Shown: positions 21,479-34,587, numbered from the stretch's first letter. The stretch: 64,000 nt of DNA from Scalesia atractyloides (GCA_947069175.1 CAMTDV010000018.1:43536869-43600868); one strand, 5' to 3'. The notes: generated from the sequence alone by a model not told the origin. Made by a program: numbers and translations.

Positions 21479-23276
21479 TTGGAAAAGGAAATGGGGTCTG
21501 TGAAGCCGCCAAAGTTGATGAGTATGAACGAGTATGAAGTTTGGAAAGGAGAATTTGAGGGCTGGGTCCAAGCTATGCATTTCCGCAGTTGGATTGCGAT
21601 TGAGACAGGTTATGTCGTTCCTAGAGATGAGAATCAGAAAATTCTGGAGAAGTGCAAACATTCTACTCAACAGAAAGATGATTATTTTGCTGAAAAGAAA
21701 ATGATTAATCTTATCCAGCAACGGTTAAGGAAGATATCCTGATACCTTTACCCGAATACAGACTGCGAAAGAATTATGGACATCTCTAGAGAATAAGTTT
21801 CATGAGAGTGTAGTGGTTAAGAACTGTGAAGCTCTAGTTTCAAGTATATCCACAAATGAGTCTTCAAGTTCTAAACCAGTCTGCCCGGTCTATGATGTAG
21901 ACAATTATCAGGCAGATAATGCCAAACTCTTGAATGAGATTGAGAGTTTGACATTAGAAAATAAAAAATTAAAAGAAAATGAAAAGAATTTTGAAAACAA
22001 AATAAAATTTTAGAAAATGAAAAATTACAAATGGTAGTAGATTTTAAAAATGAAACAAAAATGTTTAAAAATGAAAAAAATGTTTTTGAAAAATTAAATA
22101 TAGAAAATCAAATAGCAATAAATTCTCATATTGAGAAAATAGCTCAACTTGAAAAAGAAGTTGAGACTGTTAAAAATAAAGCTGTTAATTCAGAAAAATT
22201 ATTGAAAGGTTTTGTGACCTCCTCATTAAAGTTAGACATATATGTCCAAAACCGATCAATAATAATAAAAAAGGAAAATCCAATAAGTGACAATGTCACA
22301 AATTATGACGATGTCATAATTGGGGACTGTGATGATAATACCGATGATGAAAATGATAAAAAAGAAATATTTTTGAAACTAAAAGAAAATTTTCAGGAAA
22401 CTGTTCTACAATCTACTGAAAGAGGTGAATGCTCAACGCAAAAACCTTCTAAGCAGAATGGAGAACAAAAACAACATGAAAAACAAAATTCTAAAAAAAT
22501 TTCAAAACAAAAATAAAGCTCATCGGCACGGTCATCCAATCATTATAAAAACTCACAAAAATTTGAGAATAAGTGGTGCACCCACAGTGCTTCAAAGTCA
22601 AATTAATTTTACAGAAGAAGCAGGAACGATGACGACTACACGTTAAATCAATGTGATGATTTGGGTGTATGGTCTGAATGTAGAAATTGGTACCATAATC
22701 GAGTGTGTTACAACTGTGGATTTAGTGGACACATTGTTGTTAACTGGCTAAGAAAGAGATTTGATTCGAGAAGATGCTATAAATGTCAAATCAAAGGTCA
22801 TATTGCCAGGGATTGTCCGACAAATCTGAAAAGAAGATTGGATAAATCTCACAGGGAGGACAGAAACGTTGTGAAGAAGACAGTAAAAACAGAAGAAAAT
22901 CCCAAAGAACAAAAAGTCAAGTTGTCACAAGGGCAAAATGACAGATGTAGAAAAAAGAGGAAAAATGTTAGACAGTATTTAGAAAAGATTTTGTCCTCGG
23001 ATACGTCTAAAAAATCAGATAAAAGTTCTAATGAATCATTTTACTCACAATCGAGTAAAACAAATTCATCAGATACAAATCTGAGGACAAAAGAGAGAGC
23101 AGTGGAGAAAAATTTGATAATTCAAACAGTTAAAATCAAAGAAAGTAAAATTTTCAAATAAAGTTTCTATCATACTGTTTGAATATAAAAAAGAGTGTGA
23201 ATGTTTGTTTTCTTCAGATGTTAATGATTTTCGTAAACCTAAATCCAGAATGGATTGGGTTCCAATTCAAAACTGA
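21479..23276 (+). pseudogene. gag: Copia-like Gag of element F, frameshifted
   Basis: RNA-binding structural protein. It starts MEKEMGSVKPPKLMSMNEYE (21479) with the Trp-containing N-terminal fold (EFEGWVQAMHFRSW). The usual central part of copia gag appears to be absent. A long Lys/Glu/Asn-rich coiled-coil segment follows (about 21900-22220), then an acidic patch and two zinc knuckles, CYNCGFSGHIVVNW (third ligand His kept, last Cys changed to Trp) and CYKCQIKGHIARDC (about 22700-22820). The frame ends GFQFKTD or, in the alternative frame, VPIQN near 23276. Shifts occur near 21742, 22013, 22516 and 22640. D carries the same architecture, including the shortened centre. Confidence 0.8.
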
Positions 23277-24849
23277 TTAAAGTTTGTTTGAATGTGCAGG
23301 ATAACCAAGCTTCAAGCCAAAGGTCATTTCAGAAGCAGTGGTTGTTCATATAGAGAGACAAGAGACAGGAGTGATATTCCACACAAACAAAATGGTAGCC
23401 TCGCGTTCACATTCGTAAAAAGTTGTTAAATGGTTAAAATGGAAGATTCTTATTTTCGATTTTAATAAGATGTTTTCAATTTTAGGGGGAGAAAAAAAAA
23501 TTAAAAATTGTAAAAAATTTCTGTAAAATTGAAAAACATCATTTCAAAATCATTTTAGATAGATAAAATTTTTCAAAAAGCCAAAAACAATAGAAAATCT
23601 CAAAATGTCAAAAACATTAAAAAATGAAAATGAGATTACTTGTGCAAAAATAGGAAATGATAGTACATCAGTGGACTATCAGTGCATGCTAAAGATATGT
23701 ATTGTTTAAAATGTTTAAACAATCTCACTAAAGATGTGTCGGTAGACTCAGCTAGACTAGTAGTTTTGCGAAAACGATACAAACTTAAATAGAACAGCCT
23801 AGTTCTAGTGGGAAACATGATTGAAAGCATAGTACTTAGTTTTGTTCTTCGTGACTGTGTACCTACTCGGTAATTGCTGAATGTTGCAAAGCATAAAAAC
23901 CGGTCAGTTTGTGAACTTTCACAACTTACTAAAAAGTCCCTGTGATTGTGTTTTCATTTTCAAAAGATTTAAACTTGTTTTATTTCTTTATTTTGTTTAA
24001 GCATTGGGCATCCTCTGCGTATACGAAAGTATCGAACTGGATGTTAGTGCCTGAACATTTCTGCTTTATTTTACCTGGTGGTTAAGATCTAAACAATTTC
24101 AACTTGTTTTTCATTTCTTATTTTGTTTAAACATTGGCTTTCTCTGCGTATCGAAAGATCGACCTGATTGTTAATGTTTAAACATTCTGCGTTATTTTCA
24201 CACAATTCACAGTTGATGAAAGTTTAAAGGCATTACTTGAGTTAGTGTATTACATGATGAGGGAATATGCTGAGATCGTGGGGTCCATAAGAATTTAGTG
24301 CACATTAATGTACCTTAACTTATCGGTAAGCATTATGAAAGGTTTTAGATTGAGTTTAAGTGGACAACAATACCGACAATCCATGTGAATTGTTTAAACA
24401 GAGTGTTTCTTAAAGATCAACGGTGCAGCTGATATGTCTTAGTAATCTGATATGATTCTCTAGCATGTTTTCTCACAAAAATATAAACTGTAAATATTAC
24501 ATTTCAGTTTGTTTGCATTTTTGCATTCAATATTAAAATTCCAAAAAGATTTTTTTTCAAAATCTTCCATGGTAACCTGATAATGTTGAATGTGAGCCGG
24601 AACAACGAGATTGTTAAGAAACTGTTTGTGTGTGGATACGTGTGATTGTTCTTAATCGTCAAATCTTAGAGATTCGGAGCATCATTTGAGGGGGAGCTAG
24701 ATAAACATATTGATTGAAGATAACAGAAAGCTTAAAGTAAGGGGGAGCATGGATGATAAAGTTATTCAAGAAATAAAGATCAAGAGAACATTAAAGACTT
24801 AGGAACTTATTTGAAGAATGATGACTACGGCAACATCCAAGGGGGAGTC
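23277..24849 (+). other. 3' non-coding region of element F, no pol
   Basis: About 1.57 kb without protease, RT or integrase. It holds four purine tracts of the AGGGGGAG type (about 23484, 24690, 24740, 24839), the last being the polypurine tract adjoining the 3' LTR. It is collinear with D (37991-37143 plus 34143-33370). Confidence 0.8.
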
Positions 24850-25264
24850 TGTTGATGCATATGTATGTTGCCTACGTCATCATATAATATCGAGTATGTA
24901 TTTAGGAGCGAAATGTCGAAGTTTATGTAAATAGGTTAACAAGTTCGCTTGAGTTTGTGATGGTTTAGACAAGTTCAGCCGAACTTGTCTATGCAAGTTC
25001 GCCTGAACTTGCTCTCCCACCAGCGAACTTGTTTACCTATAAATAGGTAGCTTGTGATTTCATCTGTAACATTCAGAGATTTTGTCACGACAGAGGCGAA
25101 GCTCTGTCCAAGTGTTTCCAAGATCTGTAACGTTGAATATTAATGAAACAGTGATTAAATAGAAACAAATGAGTGTATCCATTGTCGCCTAAGCAAAGGG
25201 ATTCCGGACGTTTACTTTAGGTTTTTCAGATTAGTGCCCGAACGATCCCTACAACGGACCCTCA
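24850..25264 (+). repeat. 3' LTR of element F
   Basis: 415 bp, TGTTGATGCATATG to GGACCCTCA. Upstream of the TATA box at 25036-25047 are palindromes at 24940-24957, 24970-24987 and 24994-25011 and a half-site at 25023-25031. The next bases, CAGCC (25265-25269), would be the target duplication; the other side was lost in the 20499 junction. Confidence 0.9.
24940..25047 (+). promoter_or_regulatory. Palindromes and TATA box in LTR of F
   Basis: Three and a half CAAGTTCG-NN-CGAACTTG sites end about 5-95 bp before CCTATAAATAGG. This arrangement looks like a dimeric-factor binding cluster next to a core promoter; binding is inference. Confidence 0.6.
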
Positions 25265-27934
25265 GCCCAGACAACAGAAATTTCCAGCCAGCTTCCAACT
25301 GTTTGCAACTTGTTTTGTTTGATTGTTTTTCTGTTTTGGGGACCAAGTTAAGTGTTCAACAAGTCCTCAAATATATCCCTAACACTTGTGTGGTGGAGAT
25401 CATTCCTTGGAGAGCACATAATCAACATGTAATGATCCTACAATCCAAGAGCTCCTATAAAATAGCAAGCTCCATTCCATTCTTCCCTTGCTCATTTCTT
25501 TTCTTTCTCATCTTACACTCTAAGAGGAGTTGCTACCACTTGTTGGAGGCCTCCCACCTGAGTTCTTCTTCTTCCTAGAACACAAGTGTTCTTCCTTGGC
25601 TTGTTTAGCTATTTCAAGCTAAAAGTCAAACAGTGTCTGACTTTTGGCTTTGACCATGTATTGGTCAAGACAAAGTTCATTTGAACTTTGCAACGTGATC
25701 GTAATCACGATGGTTATAGTCCTTGTGACGATACCTACTGATTACCACGTTGACTAGTTGTAGTGACGAGTCAAAGTTTCGGTCAATAATGCAATAAATG
25801 CGCATTATCCACTATTTCCGGGTATCAAAACACTATGTTTTGATATCAAAATATTTTTAAAACTTAGGTTAGACATGTATTAGCATGTCTAACTCGTCAC
25901 TTCTAGTTTAGTGCTTATTTAGGGTCGTAAGTCAAGCGGTCTTGACAACCGCTTAGACTTTCGAACTCGACCCGTTTGGCCGATCATTAGGATCCGACCA
26001 AATATATTTTGTGGCCATAGTTGTATAGGGAATAACCTCCAGGGGTTATACCTTATGGTTACTTTGTTTAAGTAGTTGTATGATAGGTAGTTTATATGCC
26101 TTAGGAAAGTGACCAAAATGCCCTTTTTGCGCATAAATTCAATCTAAGCATACGTAACCTAAATTTTGACACTTAAACTGATTGTGCAACATTATTAAAC
26201 ATGTTTAAACATATAAGACTTATCATAGGACTAGTTAGACCATCCGAACACGCTTTTACGCAAACGACACGTTAAAGTAGCTTAAACTACCTTAACGAGT
26301 CGTAACGGGTCCTAAGCACTTAGGATTTGCTTTCAAATCAGAATGTAGGCTTAGTTAAACCATGTCAGATGAGTTCCAACACTCATTTGGTTTACAAGAC
26401 CTCATTTTATCCGATCTCCCGATTTAGGTTCCGATTAATTAACATAGTGATTCCATACTAGGTGCCTGACTTTCCGAGCATTGGTAGATCATTAGATCAA
26501 GGATACTTGCAATCTCAAGTGAGTACATAGTCCCCTCTTTTACATTTTAAAATATTTTGGGGTGAAACATATTGTGCCTATTGTTACTTTCATGTTTTTA
26601 TGACATTATACATGCTTTGATTACATAGTACATATAGTACATGATTTCAATTGCATTTTGCTATGTATGTTGACCGAGCATGCTAGCACATTGATTTCCT
26701 TTAGACATTTTGCTATGTATGTTGACCTAGAATACTAGTACATGGTTTTCAAAGACATTTTTTTTGAACATTTTCAAAGACATTTTCAAGACATGCTTAC
26801 ATTGTTATTTGACATTTTGGTGCGTTGAACTCGACAATGATACATTCATTAACATTGATCACGCCGACCGGTAGTATGTAATGGTACCATAGGATTAACA
26901 ATCCCGTTTCCGCTTCCTAGGTTTGTTTGGAAGTGACCTTAGGGAATGACAAAATCCGATGAACATTGATAAACCCTTGACCGGATAGGGGTTTATCCGT
27001 CAGTCAAAATATTCGCCAACAATCCATAAAATATGTTTTAACAATAAAGGAAAATGGTCTACAAAACTCGACATTGTTTACTCGACATTGTTTACTTGAC
27101 ATTGGTTTACTCGACATTGTTTTACTCGACATTGGTTTACATGACACTGTTTACTCGACATTGGTTTACTCGACATTGTTTTACTCGACATTGGTTTACA
27201 TGACATTGTTTACTCGACATTGGTTTACTCGACATTGGTTTACATGACATTGTTTACTCGACATTGTTTACATGACATTTATTTTCATGACATTTATTTA
27301 CTCGACATTTGATTGTTGGTTTATGGTGAGTGATTTAAATAACGTGACGTATGTAATGTGATAAAAACATGGTGGATACGCTGATGGTACTTCCTATATA
27401 TAAGTACTTTTATTATCTTACATATCGTGGCATTATCTAAATCATTTCAAACAAAATACAAGACATGACATTTTACACAAGACAAAACTTACTTTTGGTT
27501 ATCTATTTAACCATATATTATTTCTTTTATATCATATTGATTTCTCATATGGTTTTTATTGAAGAAACTTTTTATGGCTCATGGCAACTTTTGTAGTACT
27601 TTAAACTTTTCTTAAATTAATCAAAGCCATGAAGCATCAACACCAAACCTATGTACTCGCCGGCATTTTTTGCTGACTTTATTTTCACATATGTTTCAGG
27701 TGCAAATGTTTGATGTCAAGCTAGCTACACTTAGGGCGGATTGGGCCTTAGTGACTATAAAATCGAATAATAGCTTAACTTTTGTTGTATTTCCGTTTTT
27801 ATCCAAGACAATGTAAATAATATTAATTAATGAAACTCAACTTATGTGCCATGGTTATTGAAACAATAATTCTGTTACGACACTCCCTGACGATTCCGCC
27901 GCGGTTTGTTGTTTTACGCGGTCGGGGTGTGACA
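25265..27934 (+). repeat. Left LTR of element E family, 5' part missing
   Basis: Homologous to 45020-47894, for example the shared GGTCAATAATGC block and the terminus GCGGTCGGGGTGTGACA. The first roughly 690 bp of the LTR are missing because F inserted here and the sequence left of F was deleted. It contains a 17-unit minisatellite. Confidence 0.75.
27067..27312. repeat. GACATT minisatellite in E LTR
   Basis: About 17 units of 14-17 bp of the type TTTACTCGACATTGG, with a higher-order alternation of CTCGACATT and CATGACATT. The right LTR has only decayed, scattered units (about 47000-47180). Confidence 0.8.
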
Positions 27935-28463
27935 AGTTTGCCTACCAGGGGATTAGTGATGAGAGTACGAAAACCTATTAGACCAAAGCATACACTAAAC
28001 GTCACGGGAAATAACAACACTTTGATACGTCTACATGTCTATTCATGGATACCTTCCAAACACTATCTCATTTCATCTTAAGTTTTCTCAATATTTCATG
28101 ATTTTCTTCGGGTTAAGTTTTACGTCAATGGGTAAACATATGCTGACCATGCGTAGGCTCGGTAATTGCGGGTGCACACGTAATTACGAAAATGATTCAC
28201 CAAAGTCATACTAAACCCTATGATGTGCCGAAACTATGAATTTTTAATATTGTATATTGAAATATTATTTATTTGTTTTACCATACTTCATGTGGTTATT
28301 CTATAAATTTTGTATTTTTCAACAAGTTAGCCTTTTGTTACTCTCTATACGTTCCCTGATATTTTTCATGTGAATTGTATTGTTGAATTATGGGATTTCC
28401 CTAAGTTCCATGATTTTACGAATCCATGAACTTCACTTACATCTACTGTAGCCGGTCCATTTA
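27935..28463. other. Unassigned 529-bp spacer between E LTR end and inverted LTR end
   Basis: AT-rich, no credible ORF, and not found elsewhere in the window by eye. It may be old host DNA beside a solo LTR or an inserted segment. Confidence 0.4.
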
Positions 28464-28527
28464 TGTCACACCCCGACCGCGTAAAACACCAAACCACGAC
28501 GGAAACGTCGGGGAGTGTCGTAACAGA
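28464..28527 (-). repeat. Inverted 64-bp copy of the E LTR terminus
   Basis: Its reverse complement matches 27870-27934 with about five differences, including the terminal GTCGGGGTGTGACA. It sits directly before the primer-binding site of E, where a normal LTR end is expected. Confidence 0.75.
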
Positions 28528-28530
28528 AAG

Positions 28531-28552
28531 ATTGGTTTCAGAGCCAATGGTT
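28531..28552 (+). other. Primer-binding site of element E
   Basis: ATTGGTTTCAGAGCCAATGG, one base off the usual TGGTATCAGAGCC. Confidence 0.7.
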
Positions 28553-29118
28553 ATAGCGAATTAGGTTATTTGTAATGCTTTGACCTAGACTATAACCTTT
28601 CTAGGACCCTAACATAAGTTATCTTGTGTTTAGAATTTAAAACACTACCATCACCTATCCTTAGGTGATTACTAAAACAAATCCACAAATTTCAAATCCG
28701 TTTTGAAAATCAGTCATCTATCCTTAGATGAATCGTTTTAGGCTTTATGCTTTTAGAGTTTTCAAATCTCGTCAAAATTTGGGTTTTATTAATGTGAACA
28801 CATGTAATCTGGAAGGGTGGATGCCTGTAGCCTGAGTTTTTTGTCTAAGGCTAGAGTGTTCGTATAAATCCACTTAATCGGACCAGTCACTCTTACCTTG
28901 GAACTCTTGGGGTGAGTGTCCACCTATAGGCTAAAGCATGTCTTCACGATACATTATCAATACCCATTTACTTTGATTTATCATTGTGTGTCGTTTGTTT
29001 GCTTGATGTAACGAACAAATGACCACCATCCTTGCATTTCGTCGATATTTATAACATTTCATTTTGACTATCCAACATTCATCTCACTCGCTTTCTCTCA
29101 TGATTTTCTCTCTCTTAG

Positions 29119-30255
29119 AATGGCTCCTCGTTGAAATGTGAATTCGGACGCCGATATGGCAGCTTTGATAGCTCAGCAGTTTGTTGTTGTACTACCCAAT
29201 CTCATAACTCAAATAAACCAAGCCAACAATAACAACAATGCACCTGTTGCGTGCAACTTTAAACAGTTTAATTCGGCTAAACCACTCAAGTTTAGTGGTT
29301 CTGAGGGAGCAACTGGGCTCCTACAGTGGTTCGAGAGTCTTGAGAGTACATTCCGTCATGTCCAATGTCTGAATGAACGAAAGGTCGAGTTTGCTTCAAT
29401 CGTGTTCCAAAAGAGGGCGCTCACGTGGTGGAACGGAGTGGTGAGAGATAGGAGTGCTGATGTTGCTATGGGTCAGCCATGGGAGGAACTTAGGGCTCTA
29501 ATGATGAAAGAGTTCTGCCCTTGTCATGAGCAGAGGGCACTAGAAAATGAGTTCCACGACCTAAAGCAAGATAGTGGTGAGCACCATGCTTACACCGATC
29601 GGTATGAGGAGTTAAGTCTGCTATGTCCTACAATGGTCACGCCTTTGGATAAGGCGAGTGAAAAGTACACAGTCTTCCTGACCCAGTTCAAGATATTGTC
29701 ACCGGCAGCAACCCTACTTCTGTCCGACAAGCCATTGAACTAGCATCTACTTTGACTGACTCTCAAGTTAAAAGGGTAAACTCCATTGAAAGGGTGACAA
29801 GAAACTGTCTGATAAGTCTCATAAATGCAAGGGAAACAATGATGAAACTTCAAAGAAGTCTAGGAAGCGCAAGGCTCTTCGCTCTCACTACACAACCTAA
29901 CCAAGCTGCTCCTAATCAGCCTGCTCAACCACCGACCAAGAAACAATATGTTGGCAATGCACCTCTGTGCAACAAGTGTAACAGTCACCATCAACCACAT
30001 TTACAGTGCCGCATTTGCACTAACTATGGGAAATCTAGTCATCTTGCCAACACTTGTCGTTTTGCTCCTACCCAGAATCAAATAGCCCAAAACCCTGCTC
30101 AGCAACCTGCACGACCTCACTATCCACCAGGGTCTTGCTAAAATTGTGGGGATCTTACCCACTACAGGAATAACTACCTGAAGTTGGCAAATGCAAACCC
30201 AGATTGTGGACGAGCATTTAACATCAATGCTAATGAGCCTCGGGCTGACAATGAA
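29119..30255 (+). pseudogene. gag: Gag of element E, decayed
   Basis: The ATG at 29119 is followed by TGA at the fifth codon. The frame 29138-29743 reads a gypsy gag with FSGSEGATGLLQWFESLEST and ALTWWNG. Later parts carry zinc-knuckle remnants (CNKCNSHHQPHLQC, then CYNCGDLTHYRNN lacking its last Cys, after a TAA at 30139). Frame shifts near 29720. It is a Tekay/Del-type relative of G gag. Confidence 0.8.
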
Positions 30256-30640
30256 GTAGTCAACGGTACGTTATTTGTTAACAACCATCCTGCTTCAATT
30301 CTTTTCGATTCGGGTGCCGATAGAAGTTTTGTATCCCTGGCTTTTTAACCTTTGCTTTCAATGCCTAGTACAAAACTAGGAAAGCCCTTGACAGTCGAAA
30401 TAGCTAGTGACGAACCCCTTAAACTTGATTCTGTTATCCGTGATTGCCAATTGAACCTTAACAACCACCTTTTTGCCATTGACCTCACGCCAATGCAACT
30501 CGAGGACTATGATATCATAGTAGGGATGGACTGGTTATCACCATGCGAAGGTGATTTGTTTTGATAAGATCGTTCGTATACCCCTTTCGTCTGGTGAAAC
30601 TTTGGAGGTTCGTGGAGAAAAACCCGTTATTAGCCTTAAA
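30256..30640 (+). pseudogene. Protease region of element E, decayed
   Basis: DSGADRSF (catalytic DSG in place of DTG) near 30310, a stop at 30346-30348, then a frame with DYDIIVGMDWL ending at 30564. Not functional. Confidence 0.75.
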
Positions 30641-32942
30641 CTCATGACATGTACCCAAGCCTATAAATACCTATGAAAGAATTATGTTGCCTTCTTGGCA
30701 CGTATCATAGAGGACAAAGGCAAGGGTAAAACAATTCAGGACATCCCCGTTGTTCGGGATTACCCTGAGGTTTTTCCTGAAGAGCTACCTGGTTTACCCC
30801 CAGCATGACAGGTTGAGTTTCATATAGATCTTGTACCTGGTGCCAACTGTATAGCCAAATCTCCATACCGCGTTGCACCGTCTGAGATGCAAGAGTTATC
30901 TAAACAGCTTCAGGAGTTGTCTAACAAAGGATTCATTCGTCCGAGCTTTTCACCTTGGGACGCTCCAGTCCTGTTTGTTATAAAGAAGGATGGGACCTTC
31001 CATATGTGTATCGATTACCGTGAGCTCAACAAACTCACAATCAAAATTCGATATCCCCTACCTCGCATTGATGATCTCTTTGATCAGCTACAAGGTGCTA
31101 CTTGCTTCTCAAAGATTGATCTACGGTCTGGGTATCATCAGCTTCGTGTTCTCGAAGAAGATTTCCCCAAGACTGCTTTCCGCTCTCGATACGGTCATTA
31201 TGAGTTCACTGTTATGCCTTTTGGTCTAACAAATGCTACTGTTGTTTTCATGGACTTGATGAATAGGGTTTGTAAGCCTTATTTGGACAAGTTCATCATT
31301 GTTTCCATTGATGACATTTTGATTTATTCAACGTCTCAAGCCAATCACGAACAACATCTCTGTTTAACGATGGAACTCCTAAAGAAAGAACAACTCTATG
31401 CCAAGTTCTCCAAGTGTGAATTTTGGCTTAAGGAAGTTCAATTCTTAGGACATATTGTTAACGAACAAGGTATACATGTAGATCCCGCCAAAATCAGTGC
31501 GATTAAGGAATGGGATACACCTACTACTCCTACCGAAGTTCGTTCATTTCTTGCTCTCGCAGGTTACTACCATCTTTTCATCGCGAACTTCTCGAAAATC
31601 GCGGTTCCCCTCACTGCTTTGACTCAAAAGAATAAACCTTTTGATGTGGGACCCAAACAAGAAGAAGTTTTTCCGACCTTGAAACAAAAGCTTTGTAATG
31701 CTCCTATTTTATCCTTACCTGAAAGTAACGACGACTTTGTCGTATATTGTGATGCATCGAACTTAGGCCTTGGCTGCGTTCTCATGCAAAGGAACAAAGT
31801 TATAGCCTATGCATCAAGACAATTGAAGATTCACGAAAAGAACTACACCACTCATGATCTCGAGTTGGGTGCTGTTGTTTTCGCTTTGAAAATTGGAGAC
31901 ATTATCTATACGGTACAAAATGCATGGTTTTCACGGACCACAAAAGTCTCCAGCACATTTTCAATCAGAAAGAACGAAATATGAGACAGGGATGATGGAT
32001 CGAACTTCTAAACGACTACGACTGTGAGATTCGCTACCATCCTCGTAAGGCGAATGTCGTAGCCGATGCTCTTAGTCGTAAAGAACGAGTCAAGCTACAT
32101 TGTGTTCAAGTTCGATCTGATACCCAAAACTGTATCTTCCAAGCTCAACAAACTTGTGTTACACAAGGCATGATGGGTGATTAAATACCACATCATCTCG
32201 AGCTTCAACTTGAAACGAAAGACAATGGGTTATTTTATTCTCTGAACCGTTTGTGGGTTCCAAGTCAAGACAATCTCCGTACCTTAATAATGGATGAAGA
32301 TCATAAGTCTCGTTATTCAATTCATCCAGGTGCAGACAAAATGTATAAGGATCTTCGTACTCGGTATTGGTGGTCGGGTATGAAGTAAGAAACTGCCTTA
32401 TACGTATCCAAATGTCTTACTTGTCTCAAAGTTAAGGCTGAACATCAATGTCCTTCTGGTTTGCTTGAACAACCAGAAATTCCGATTTGGAAATGGAAAA
32501 GTATTGCAATGGATCTCATTACCAAATTACCGTGTACATCTAGAGGTCATGATGCCATTTGGGTAATCATTGATCGTCTAACCAAGTCAGCACACTTTAT
32601 AGCAATTCTTGAGGATTTCCCTGCTGACAAACTTGCTAAGATCTATGTGGATGAAATTGTATCTCGTCATGGTGTTCCTTTGGACATCATATTTGATCGG
32701 GATGCTCGATTCTCATCTCATTTTTGGAGAACCATGCAATCTACCATGGGAACCAAACTTAACCTGAGCACACTGCCTATCATCCTCGAACGAATTGACA
32801 ATCTGAAAGGACAATCCAAACATTGGAGGATATGCTTAGAGCTTGTGTTATCGATTTTGGTGGTAGTTGGGATTCGCATCTACCATTGATCGAATTCTCC
32901 TACAACAACAGTTATCATACCAGCATTGATATGGCTTCTTTC
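30641..32942 (+). pseudogene. pol: RT, RNase H and integrase of element E, interrupted by D
   Basis: The frame 30887-31984 carries reverse transcriptase: CIDYRELN, YHQLRV and the catalytic core reading SIDDILIYS. RNase H motif VYCDAS follows near 31740. A shift near 31894 breaks the tether. The integrase zinc finger (ending CLTCLKVK, about 32410-32440), VIIDRLTKSAHF and a changed FDRDARF follow; the region after NLST near 32770 is scrambled by small deletions, so the catalytic HPQTDG block is lost. At 32942 element D enters inside the codons for the FEALYG motif. Confidence 0.85.
32938..32942. other. Target-site duplication of D (left)
   Basis: CTTTC, repeated at 41075-41079. Removing D and one copy restores collinearity of the integrase with its relatives. 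Confidence 0.95.
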
Positions 32943-33369
32943 TGTAGGTCCGTTGTACAGATCGTTCGGGCACTAATATGACAAACCTAAGGTAAACGTG
33001 CGGAATCCGTTTGCTTAGGCGACATTGGATAGACTCAGTTGTTTCTATTTAATCACCGTTTCATTAATATTCAACGTTCCAGATCCTGGAAACACTTGGA
33101 CAGAGCTTCGCCTCTGTCGTGACAAAATCTCTGAAAGTTACAAATGAAATAACCAAGGCACCTATTTATAGCATAACAAGTTCGATGGTGAAAGAACATG
33201 TTCGGGCGAACTTGACCTAGTCAAGTTCGGCCGAACTTGACTTCATACACACCATTACCAGCGAACTTGACCTAAATCTCACTTAAATACGCCTCGTTTC
33301 TAACAGATTAAGCCCTATACACTCAGACTCAATACATAATGACGTAGGCAACAGACATATGCACCAACA
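32943..33369 (-). repeat. 3' LTR of element D
   Basis: 427 bp, TGTAGGTCCG to GCACCAACA on the plus strand. It differs from the 5' LTR at only a handful of positions. The TATA box (minus CTATAAATAG) is at about 33163-33172, with palindromes just upstream at about 33176-33270. Confidence 0.93.
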
Positions 33370-34143
33370 GACTCCCCCTTGGATGTTGCCGTAGTCATTT
33401 ACTTTTAAAATCTTCGGAGTCTTCCGATCTTTAGTTCTTGAATAAACTTTAACATCTTGATCTTTATATCCTCTTCCTCTTTCTTAAGTTTTGTCATGAT
33501 AAAACTTTTAATCAACATGCTCCCCCTAGCTTTAAGCTCTCCCCCTTGCTTTAAGCTTTCCGGTATCTTCAATCTTTGCGTTGATCTTTAGAATTCAAAC
33601 TCCCCCTAGCTTTGAGCTTTCTGAAATCTTTGAACAGTATTTTATCTAGCTCCTCCTCAAAAGATGCTCCGAATCTCTAAGATTTGACGATTAAGAACAA
33701 TCACACGTATCCACACACAAACAGTTTCTTAACAGTCTCGTTGGTCCGGCTCACATTCAACATTATTAGGTTTCCATGGAAGATATGAGAGACAATCTTT
33801 TTGGATTTTTAATATTGAATGCATAAATGTAAACATACTAAAATGTAATATTTACAATTTGTATTTTTGTGAGAAAACGTGCTAGAGGATCATATCAGTT
33901 TTGAGACATATCACGAGTACCGTTGACCTTTTAATGACTTTAAGTCTTAAACTTGTTTACCTAGATTGTCGATATGTTTGTCCACTTAAACTTTAACACA
34001 TTTCTCAATTGTTCCAAGATATGTTAGTTAGAATTATGAAACTGGACTTAATTGCGGTTCCCACTTCTTGAATATACTCGCGTATCAAGATTCCCTAGAT
34101 TTCTTCTTACAGGTGAATATAGCGTAATTGATATCTGTATCTG
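33370..34143 (-). other. 3' non-coding region of D, distal part
   Basis: Polypurine tract at 33370-33380 (minus CAAGGGGGAGTC) and further AGGGGGAG tracts at about 33519, 33540 and 33600. No coding potential. Cut at 34143 by the family-1 solo LTR; ATCTG (34139-34143) is the target duplication. Confidence 0.8.
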
Positions 34144-34587
34144 TGTCACACCCTCAATTTCCACTTGCGGAGTTTTACCGCGAGGCGTGTGAACAAACCG
34201 AATCTGAGACACTAGTAACGACGAACGACTCTATATGATTTGTTAATACGTTTTCCAAAATCATTTGTTTAACCATTCATAGTTAATTTTAGATTGTCTT
34301 AGTTTGATTTCAATGTTTAGCGGAAGCATTAGTTTTTAAAGTTGAGCGGAAGCATTTAAAGTAAAGTAAAGGAACGGGCGCCAACACAAACGCCAAAACT
34401 AAAGAAAAACTCAAACAATGTTCGTAAATGAGACTCGATAAAAAGATGTCTTGATCAATGCAAGTGAGTGCACCTAGAGCTCCTAGCATCCTGAGAAACA
34501 TGTAAAGAAACAAGTGTCAACATTAAAGAAGAGTGAGTTCACAGGTTTTCATAAGTTCATTTGTTCGGTTATAAGTTTGTTTCCCCC

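Noticed and set aside
27061..27312. CRISPR-like array
   Set aside because: Units are 14-17 bp, directly adjacent without unique spacers, and lie in a plant LTR.
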